Origin: DATHXC01 sp041662005
GTDB lineage: Bacteria > Pseudomonadota > Gammaproteobacteria > Burkholderiales > Methylophilaceae
Assembly: GCA_041662005.1 (NCBI GenBank)
Contig: JBAZTJ010000045.1
Span: 1 to 17,927, forward strand
Reading direction: 5' to 3'
DNA length: 17,927 nt
Part shown: piece by piece, positions 1 through 5,237 of the stretch
How the letters are laid out: each line of letters opens with the position of its first letter
How positions within the stretch are numbered: position 1 is the stretch's first letter
Notes under the pieces: model-generated
Told to the model about the DNA's origin: nothing
Databases searched by the model: none
The model's input: the letters and a program-made list of their open reading frames with translations, nothing else
Position numbers and translations under genes: made by a program

Positions 1-541
1 CATTAGTATTGGTGGCACCAACCTTAGGATCGTTGACTTTCACGCTCCAGACTTTGCTGCCAGTCTTGGCATCTAAAGCCACTAAGTTACCATCATTCTG
101 CTGTAGCAAAATCTTGCTATCGCCATAGCCCAAACCACGACTCACATTGTCACAACACAGCACCGCTTGTACCGATGGATCTTGTTTGGGGAAATACGTC
201 CATACGATTTTTTGTGCATCCGCTAAATCCAGCGCATAAATATTATTAGGGAAGGCTGTATGCACATACAGCATATTACCGATGACTAACGGAGCCCCCT
301 CATGCCCACGTGTCACGCCTGTGGAGAACGTCCAAGCCAAATTCATTTTTTTAACATTGTTTTTATTAATGGCTGATAGTGCGCTAAAGCCGGAGCTGGC
401 ATAGTCGCCACGCTGCATTGCCCAGTTATTGGGGTTTTTCATTAACGCTGTCAAATCATCTTCGGCACAAGCCGCGATAGGCATAAGCATAGTCATGCTT
501 GCGGCAAAACCCAGAGCTCCGCCAATTTTCTTTAAAGTCAT
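1..541 (-). CDS. xoxF: XoxF-like PQQ methanol dehydrogenase, N-terminal part
   Basis: The gene is cut by the left window edge; 180 codons are visible. The product would be a periplasmic PQQ-dependent alcohol dehydrogenase that oxidises methanol to formaldehyde or further. Residues 1-26 form a Sec signal peptide (basic start, hydrophobic core, probable cleavage after ACA). Then come family landmarks: TFSTG (71-75), GHEGAPLV (79-86), YVHTAFPN (92-99), KQDPS (119-123) and the adjacent Cys129-Cys130 pair that forms the vicinal disulfide next to PQQ. The sequence lacks the WPGD-type insertion that follows NRGLAY in MxaF and has KQDPS rather than KQNPA, which favours the lanthanide-dependent XoxF type over calcium-dependent MxaF. 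The deciding active-site Asp lies outside the window, so the type is inferred. The start is supported by AGGA eight to nine bases upstream on the minus strand. Confidence 0.85.
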   Translation of the reverse strand, partial: MTLKKIGGALGFAASMTMLMPIAACAEDDLTALMKNPNNWAMQRGDYASSGFSALSAINKNNVKKMNLAWTFSTGVTRGHEGAPLVIGNMLYVHTAFPNNIYALDLADAQKIVWTYFPKQDPSVQAVLCCDNVSRGLGYGDSKILLQQNDGNLVALDAKTGSKVWSVKVNDPKVGATNTN

Positions 542-725
542 TACGTAAGTCCTTTTAGTCACTACGATGGGAGAGTTGGCGTACAATTACAGACATGTAT
601 TGGTGAGCAAAACCTATCAAGCAACCTGGAATCATAGATTAAATATTGATTGAATTTTGATCAAAGACACACTCAAATGCTGCGTTGCAAACCTCAAAGT
701 TAACAGGCTGCGTTTAGCAATTTCC

Positions 726-758
726 AAGCCAATATCCGGTTAATACCGGGCTTTTTTT
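726..758 (+). terminator. orphan intrinsic terminator-like hairpin
   Basis: The inner stem CCGGT / ACCGG (736-740 with 745-749) closes a TAAT loop. An outer AAGC / GCTT stem (726-729 with 750-753) can stack on it, leaving an unpaired stretch at 730-735. A run of seven T (752-758) follows. This is the shape of a Rho-independent terminator on the plus strand, but the gene to its left is xoxF on the minus strand. It therefore ends either a short transcript that starts in the xoxF leader region or nothing known. Confidence 0.55.
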
Positions 759-846
759 AGCAGTCAATTTGAAAGCTAATGGATTCAATTGCTTGTAATG
801 GAAAATAATGCCGGAAATTTAAAGGCAGTTGCCCTGTAAGCGTTTA

Positions 847-873
847 TGCATAAGCCTCTCAGAGGCGTATGCA
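847..873. repeat. long near-perfect palindrome upstream of thiL
   Basis: Arms of 13 bases (847-859 and 861-873) pair around a single C at 860 with one A/G mismatch (853/867). The inner core is GCCTCT-C-AGAGGC. There is no T-run on either side, so it does not read as an intrinsic terminator. It could be an operator or an mRNA stem in the thiL leader. Confidence 0.6.
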
Positions 874-950
874 AAGTACAACATAGTGCATCAAGACAAC
901 AATCGCCCTGAAAAAAGGCGTGCTCATCACGATGCCTTTACCAAAAAATC

Positions 951-1970
951 ATGAGCGAAATGACCCCAGAATTTAATCTAATTCAAAAATTCTTTACCCC
1001 CAAGCAAACCCAAGCAGACTTAGGCATAGGGGATGATGCCGCATTGATTCGTGTTACAGAAGGACATCAACTTGCCATTTCAGTGGACATGCTGGTGGCT
1101 GGCACTCATTTCCTTCATGATTGCAGCCCATATTTAATCGGATGGAAATCACTGGCAGTGAATATTTCCGACATGGCAGCCATGGGCGCACAACCCAAAT
1201 GGGCAACCTTATCCCTGGCTTTACCTGAGATTAATGAGGCTTGGCTGGCCGAGTTCTCGCGTGGTTTTTTTGCTTGTGCAGACGCCTATAAGGTTGACCT
1301 GATAGGTGGAGACACTACACGCGGGCCACTGACCGTAAATGTGACCATCATGGGAGAAACACCTCACGGCAAAGCCTTAAAGCGTAGCGGCGCCGATGTT
1401 GGCGACGAGATATGGGTATCTGGGCCACTGGGTGAAGCCGCGCTTGCGCTGGCCGGGATGCAGGGGCGGGTGAAGCTCACTGAAAAAGAGCTGGATACTT
1501 GCCGGCAGGCTTTGGAACAACCTCAGCCGCGCGTGGCACTAGGGCTAAAATTAAGGGATATCGCCACCAGCGCCATTGATATTTCCGATGGCTTGCTGGC
1601 TGACCTGGGACATATCCTGGAGACCTCCGGCGTAGGCGCTGACATTCACCTCAACTTAATTCCGCGCAGTGAGATCGTAGGCCATCATCTGCATGAAAAC
1701 CAAATGCAGGTTGAAAACCCAGGGCGGGCTAAAAACCAAGTACGAATTAAAAACCAGGTGCAAACAATGATACTGGCGGGAGGCGACGACTATGAACTAT
1801 GCTTCACAGCACCCGCTAACAGGCACGATGAAATCAGCTCCCTGGGTGAGCTGCTGGCACTGCCAATGGCATGTATAGGCACTATCACCAGTGGTCGCAA
1901 CCTGCTTGTCCGTGATGCAAATGAAGAAATACTCAATATCAATGAAACCGGATTTGACCACTTTGCCTAA
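951..1970 (+). CDS. thiL: thiamine-monophosphate kinase
   Basis: ThiL phosphorylates thiamine monophosphate with ATP to give thiamine diphosphate, the last step of cofactor synthesis, in the cytoplasm. Family landmarks appear in order: GIGDD (25-29), SVDMLVAGTHF (44-54), KSLAVNISDMAAMGA (66-80), GGDTTRGPL, SAIDISDGLLADLGH and GGDDYELCF, covering the Mg-ATP and substrate sites of the PurM-like fold. At 339 residues it is somewhat longer than E. coli ThiL. The excess is a four-copy hexapeptide repeat at residues 249-272, just before GGDDYELCF. No clear ribosome site precedes the ATG at 951, and the in-frame ATG at 960 is an alternative. The gene leads an operon with pgpA and pncC. The identification is firm; only the exact start is open. 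Confidence 0.96.
   Translation: MSEMTPEFNLIQKFFTPKQTQADLGIGDDAALIRVTEGHQLAISVDMLVAGTHFLHDCSPYLIGWKSLAVNISDMAAMGAQPKWATLSLALPEINEAWLAEFSRGFFACADAYKVDLIGGDTTRGPLTVNVTIMGETPHGKALKRSGADVGDEIWVSGPLGEAALALAGMQGRVKLTEKELDTCRQALEQPQPRVALGLKLRDIATSAIDISDGLLADLGHILETSGVGADIHLNLIPRSEIVGHHLHENQMQVENPGRAKNQVRIKNQVQTMILAGGDDYELCFTAPANRHDEISSLGELLALPMACIGTITSGRNLLVRDANEEILNINETGFDHFA
1695..1766 (+). repeat. four 18-base tandem repeats inside thiL
   Basis: Four consecutive imperfect 18-base units (1695-1712, 1713-1730, 1731-1748, 1749-1766) encode the hexapeptides ENQMQV, ENPGRA, KNQVRI and KNQVQT. Each unit begins with RAAAACC. The unit is a multiple of three, so the reading frame stays open. E. coli ThiL has no such block between the corresponding helix and GGEDYELCF. 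Confidence 0.85.
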
Positions 1971-2457
1971 ACCGTACTCACCTGATATAACATTTTTACT
2001 CAGTCGCCCGTCGCATTTTTTAGCACTGGGGTTTGGTAGCGGCTTAAGTCCGAAAGCACCAGGCACGCTTGGTACGCTGGTAGCCCTGCCTATATTCGCA
2101 GCACTGCTATTGACCCCAGAGCTGGTGCATTACACCACTATTGTCGTGCTATTCATCGTCGGCATCCCTATCTGCACCACTGCAGGCAAGAACATGGGTG
2201 TTTCCGACCACGGCAGTATCGTATGGGATGAGATCGTGGCCATGCTGTTGGTACTTGAGTTTACGCCGCAGGCATGGACATGGTGGGTGGCGGCTTTTGC
2301 ATTGTTCCGCCTGTTTGACATCTGGAAGCCGTTCCCTATTCGGCAGTGCGATGTGCAACTCAAAGGCGGATTCGGGGTGATGTTCGACGACCTGCTGGCC
2401 GCCATCTACGCTATCGCCAGTTTGAAGGCTCTGCAATGGCTGATGATGCATTATTAG
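1942..2457 (+). CDS. pgpA: phosphatidylglycerophosphatase A
   Basis: PgpA removes the phosphate from phosphatidylglycerophosphate to make phosphatidylglycerol at the inner membrane. The signature GFGSGLSPKAPGTLG (about residues 30-44), then DHGSIVWDE (89-97) and FDIWKPFPI are diagnostic, and several hydrophobic segments fit an integral membrane protein. The reading frame is open from an ATG at 1891, with further ATGs at 1915, 1921 and 1942. I chose 1942 because it gives a 171-residue protein, matching the family length, and a 29-base overlap with thiL. An upstream start would add a non-conserved tail. The gene overlaps pncC by 22 bases, so the three genes are probably translationally coupled. 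Confidence 0.93.
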   Translation: MKPDLTTLPKPYSPDITFLLSRPSHFLALGFGSGLSPKAPGTLGTLVALPIFAALLLTPELVHYTTIVVLFIVGIPICTTAGKNMGVSDHGSIVWDEIVAMLLVLEFTPQAWTWWVAAFALFRLFDIWKPFPIRQCDVQLKGGFGVMFDDLLAAIYAIASLKALQWLMMHY

Positions 2458-2939
2458 CACTGGCTGAAGAACTTGGCGATGCGCTGAAAAGGCGCGGCTG
2501 GATGCTGGCGCTTGCCGAATCGTGCACTGGTGGCTGGGCGGCGCAAGCAGTCACTGCAGTCGCTGGTAGCTCGGCATGGTTTGACCGTGGCTTCGTCACC
2601 TACAGCAATGCGGCAAAAACGGAAATGCTGGGGGTAAGTGAGCAGACCTTAGCCACTTATGGCGCAGTGAGTCAGGAAACCGCCAGGGAAATGGCGCTTG
2701 GCGCTCTTCAACATAGCCGCGCGCGCATTGCTTTATCAATTACAGGCATCGCCGGGCCGGATGGTGGCAGCCCAGACAAGCCTGTGGGCATGGTGTGTTT
2801 TGCCTGGGCAAGCACTGATTGCAAAATAGCAAAGGCAAGCACCGAACATTTCTCGGGGAACCGCCAGCAGATACGTCAACAAGCCGTACAGGCGGCACTA
2901 ATTGGTTTGCTGAACATGACAAAGGCCACGCCAGACTAA
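2436..2939 (+). CDS. pncC: nicotinamide-nucleotide amidase, CinA C-terminal family
   Basis: This is a stand-alone CinA C-terminal domain protein, 167 residues. The enzyme deamidates nicotinamide mononucleotide to nicotinate mononucleotide and so recycles NMN released by NAD-dependent DNA ligase. Seen are AESCTGG (27-33), VTYSNAAK (54-61), YGAVSQETA (75-83) and SITGIAGPDGGSPDKPVG (101-118), which form the conserved core. The N-terminal molybdopterin-binding-like half of full CinA is absent, as is usual in proteobacteria. The frame runs further upstream, but the ATG at 2436 has GAAGG nine to ten bases before it and begins where homologues begin. In betaproteobacteria it commonly sits just before recA, as here. 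Confidence 0.93.
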   Translation: MADDALLALAEELGDALKRRGWMLALAESCTGGWAAQAVTAVAGSSAWFDRGFVTYSNAAKTEMLGVSEQTLATYGAVSQETAREMALGALQHSRARIALSITGIAGPDGGSPDKPVGMVCFAWASTDCKIAKASTEHFSGNRQQIRQQAVQAALIGLLNMTKATPD

Positions 2940-3007
2940 CTAGCGCGACCTTTGCTCAAACCTTACGGTGAATCCCTAAACTACTAACTGGAAATTACTA
3001 ACTAACT

Positions 3008-3313
3008 TTAGCGCCAATCACGACGACCCCAGCCATCTCGACCATGGTGATGGCGCGGACCTTCGTCATAGTAGCGAAACTGGGCACGCGGATATGGGTT
3101 GCCGTAGTAAACACGTGGAGCCGGATTGTAGTAAACGGCTGGCGGCGCATAATACACGGCCGGTGGTGCCGAGTAGTATCTAACTGGCGGGCCCGCATAA
3201 TAGCCTGGCACCCCAATATTCAAGCCAAAGCTGAATGAGTCGTTTGCCTGAGCACTGGTATTACCAGCAAGTGCGATGGTTAATGCAATCAATGCTGAAC
3301 GTACATACTTCAT
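3008..3313 (-). CDS. small secreted Pro/Tyr-rich protein of unknown function
   Basis: The 101-residue product is not a family I can name with a function. Residues 1-23 are a typical signal peptide (two basic residues, hydrophobic stretch, cleavage after AQA). The mature part is a run of short Pro/Tyr units (YYSAPPAVYY, APPAVYY, NPAPRVYY, GNPYPR) and ends in a His/Arg/Gly-rich tail (GPRHHHGRDGWGRRDWR). It has no cysteine, and no membrane segment after the signal. The start is well supported by GGAG six to seven bases upstream on the minus strand. It lies alone, convergent with pncC and divergent from recA. Such proteins are common, poorly characterised periplasmic or surface proteins; metal or wall binding by the His tail is only a guess. 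Confidence 0.8.
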   Translation of the reverse strand: MKYVRSALIALTIALAGNTSAQANDSFSFGLNIGVPGYYAGPPVRYYSAPPAVYYAPPAVYYNPAPRVYYGNPYPRAQFRYYDEGPRHHHGRDGWGRRDWR

Positions 3314-3546
3314 GATTATCTCCTTTTAGCCAACGCTTAATGTTTCAAACATCAACGCTGTGTAACCAATAACGCACGCAACTGAAAATGGTTTACTTTG
3401 CACAAATCCACTTGCATTAGCGCCAATTACAAAAAACCAATAATCCCCGAATATTTTTACGATAAGTTCATTATTATTAAATGATTTAGTTATAAACAAG
3501 ACTGCAAACCCGCATCCGGGTTCACACAAATAAAAACTAGGTGAGA

Positions 3547-3599
3547 AATCACAGGCTTGGCTTACCTTAAGTATTGATTTATGAAATAATCACAGGCTT
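3547..3599 (+). repeat. 12-base direct repeat upstream of recA
   Basis: AATCACAGGCTT occurs exactly at 3547-3558 and again at 3588-3599, 41 bases apart (about four helical turns). The first copy overlaps the candidate -35 element of recA and the second follows the candidate -10, so the two copies bracket the likely promoter. Confidence 0.7.
3557..3585 (+). promoter_or_regulatory. candidate recA promoter
   Basis: TTGGCT (3557-3562) and TATGAA (3580-3585) are separated by 17 bases; each matches four of six sigma-70 consensus positions. It lies 57 bases before the recA start. No CTGT-N8-ACAG LexA box was found by eye between 3314 and 3641. Confidence 0.35.
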
Positions 3600-3641
3600 T
3601 ATTGGGCATTACCCATACCACACAGAATAAGGACAATTTTC

Positions 3642-4679
3642 ATGGACGAGAATAAAAGCAAAGCACTCGCAGCAGCACTCTCGCAAATCGAGAAACAGTT
3701 CGGCAAAGGCTCCATCATGCGCATGGGCGACACCGATGTCGCTGGCGCCATCCAGGCCGTATCGACTGGCTCGCTTGGCCTTGATATTGCACTCGGCATA
3801 GGTGGTTTACCGCGTGGCCGCGTCATTGAAATCTATGGTCCTGAATCGTCAGGCAAAACCACGCTGACTTTGTCTGTCATCGCCCAAATGCAGAAACTGG
3901 GTGGTACCGCCGCGTTTATTGATGCAGAACACGCGCTGGATCCTCAATACGCGCAAAAACTGGGCGTCAATGTTTCGGAACTGCTGATTTCTCAGCCCGA
4001 TACTGGCGAACAGGCACTGGAAATCGCCGATATGCTGGTGCGTTCCGGTTCCGTAGATATCGTGGTAGTCGACTCAGTAGCAGCGCTGGTACCCAAGGCT
4101 GAAATCGAAGGCGAAATGGGCGACTCACACATGGGTCTGCAGGCCCGCCTGATGTCGCAAGCCCTGCGTAAGCTCACCGGCAACATCAAGCGCACCAACA
4201 CCATGGTCATCTTCATCAACCAGATCCGCATGAAGATAGGCGTGATGTTCGGCAATCCGGAAACCACCACTGGCGGCAATGCGCTCAAATTCTACGCATC
4301 CGTCCGCCTGGATATCCGCCGCACTGGCGCTATCAAGAAGGGTGACGAAGTGATTGGCTCCGAAACCCGCGTCAAGATCGTCAAGAACAAAGTCGCGCCT
4401 CCGTTCAAGCAAGCTGAATTCGACATCCTGTACGGCGAAGGTATTTCGCGCGAAGGCGAAATCATCGAGCTTGGTGCCAATCTCAAACTGGTAGAAAAAG
4501 CCGGTGCCTGGTATAGCTACAAAGGCGAAAAAATCGGCCAGGGTAAAGATAATTCTCGTGAGTTTTTGCGTGAGCATCCGGAAATCGCTGATGAAATCGA
4601 CGCCAAAATACGCGCGCATGCCAAAGGCAACCTGGATGCCATCGTAAAGACCGTCGGCCCGGATGACGCAGCAGACTGA
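3642..4679 (+). CDS. recA: recombinase A
   Basis: RecA is the ATP-dependent strand-exchange protein for homologous recombination and the co-protease in the SOS response. The 345-residue sequence is full length. Walker A is GPESSGKT (66-73), followed by the Walker B strand DIVVVDSVAALVP, the L2 loop region GNPETTTGGNALKFYASVR, and an acidic C-terminal tail ending DDAAD. AAGGA about ten bases before the ATG supports the start. recX overlaps its end by 17 bases, the classic recA-recX arrangement in which the modulator is coupled to its target. SOS control is normally expected, but no canonical LexA box is visible upstream. Confidence 0.99.
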   Translation: MDENKSKALAAALSQIEKQFGKGSIMRMGDTDVAGAIQAVSTGSLGLDIALGIGGLPRGRVIEIYGPESSGKTTLTLSVIAQMQKLGGTAAFIDAEHALDPQYAQKLGVNVSELLISQPDTGEQALEIADMLVRSGSVDIVVVDSVAALVPKAEIEGEMGDSHMGLQARLMSQALRKLTGNIKRTNTMVIFINQIRMKIGVMFGNPETTTGGNALKFYASVRLDIRRTGAIKKGDEVIGSETRVKIVKNKVAPPFKQAEFDILYGEGISREGEIIELGANLKLVEKAGAWYSYKGEKIGQGKDNSREFLREHPEIADEIDAKIRAHAKGNLDAIVKTVGPDDAAD

Positions 4680-5199
4680 GCTAAAAAAGGCTGGTAAGAA
4701 AAAATCCGGCACGCCAAGTTTAAGGGAAAAAGCGCTGGGTTACCTGGCCCGGCGCGAGCACTCGTACCAGGAACTAAAACGTAAATTAAGGGCACAGGTT
4801 CCAGCGGCAGAAGACGATGTGGCGGTTGACCTGGATGCGCACTATGAAGCAGTAGATGCGCTACTGGAAGATTTCAAAAAACGCGGCTGGCTCTCGGAAG
4901 AACGCTTTACCGAACAAGTCGTCCATGCCAGGCAGCGCAAATTCGGCAGTATGAAAATAGCGCATGAACTACGCGAAAAAGGCATAGACGAGAGTCGGGT
5001 AGAAAAAGCCGTAGCAGCCATCAAAGATAATGATTACGCCAATGCGCTTGCCATCTATCGCAAGAAATACCATGCGCCGCCAGCTAACCGTGATGAATGG
5101 GCCAAACAGGCAAGATTTCTGCAAAGCCGAGGATTTGGCTTTGATGTGATCAAAAAAGTACTGAGTACGCAGCAGGAAAACTCAGGCGAAGAAATGTAA
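4663..5199 (+). CDS. recX: RecA modulator RecX
   Basis: RecX binds and caps RecA filaments and inhibits strand exchange and ATPase activity. The 178-residue product has the family's helical repeats: SLREKALGYLARREHSYQELKRKL near the N-terminus (described here by its SLREKALGYLARREHS core), then RGWLSEERFTEQVVHARQRKFG, and ELREKGIDESRVEKA further on. A Lys-rich N-terminal extension (KKAGKKKSG) precedes the domain. The only usable start is the ATG at 4663 inside the last codons of recA, implying translational coupling. No good Shine-Dalgarno sequence precedes it. The position directly after recA makes the call firm. Confidence 0.93.
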   Translation: MTQQTELKKAGKKKSGTPSLREKALGYLARREHSYQELKRKLRAQVPAAEDDVAVDLDAHYEAVDALLEDFKKRGWLSEERFTEQVVHARQRKFGSMKIAHELREKGIDESRVEKAVAAIKDNDYANALAIYRKKYHAPPANRDEWAKQARFLQSRGFGFDVIKKVLSTQQENSGEEM

Positions 5200-5237
5200 T
5201 GCAACCACAACAATGAACAGGGCAGTGAAAGCATCGA

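Larger units (their letters stand above)
542..950. other. intergenic region between xoxF and thiL
   Basis: This 409-base region separates the divergent xoxF (minus) and thiL (plus) genes and must hold both promoters. I see no coding sequence in it. It contains a TTTGATCAAA palindrome (656-665), two copies of GCTGCGTT (679-686 and 707-714), a plus-strand terminator-like hairpin (726-758) and a long imperfect palindrome (847-873). A weak TTGAAA / TGTAAT pair with a long 19-base spacer lies at 769-799 and could serve thiL. No convincing promoter for xoxF could be picked by eye. Confidence 0.6.
3314..3641. other. intergenic region upstream of recA
   Basis: This 328-base AT-rich region separates the minus-strand secreted-protein gene from recA. 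It holds a short palindrome ATGTTT-C-AAACAT (3340-3352), a 6-base-stem hairpin AACCCG / CGGGTT (3507-3522) without a T-run, and a 12-base direct repeat with a candidate recA promoter. A 67-codon minus-strand open frame (3326-3529) has no ribosome site and no recognisable protein features, so I do not call it. Confidence 0.6.

Noticed and set aside
3507..3522. AACCCG-CATC-CGGGTT hairpin as terminator
   Set aside because: The stem is perfect but no T-run follows on either strand and neither neighbouring gene ends here.
3326..3529. 67-codon minus-strand frame in the recA upstream region
   Set aside because: No ribosome site, no signal or domain, and it covers likely regulatory DNA.
4125..4712. 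195-codon minus-strand frame over recA
   Set aside because: Shadow of recA, no ribosome site and no protein family features.
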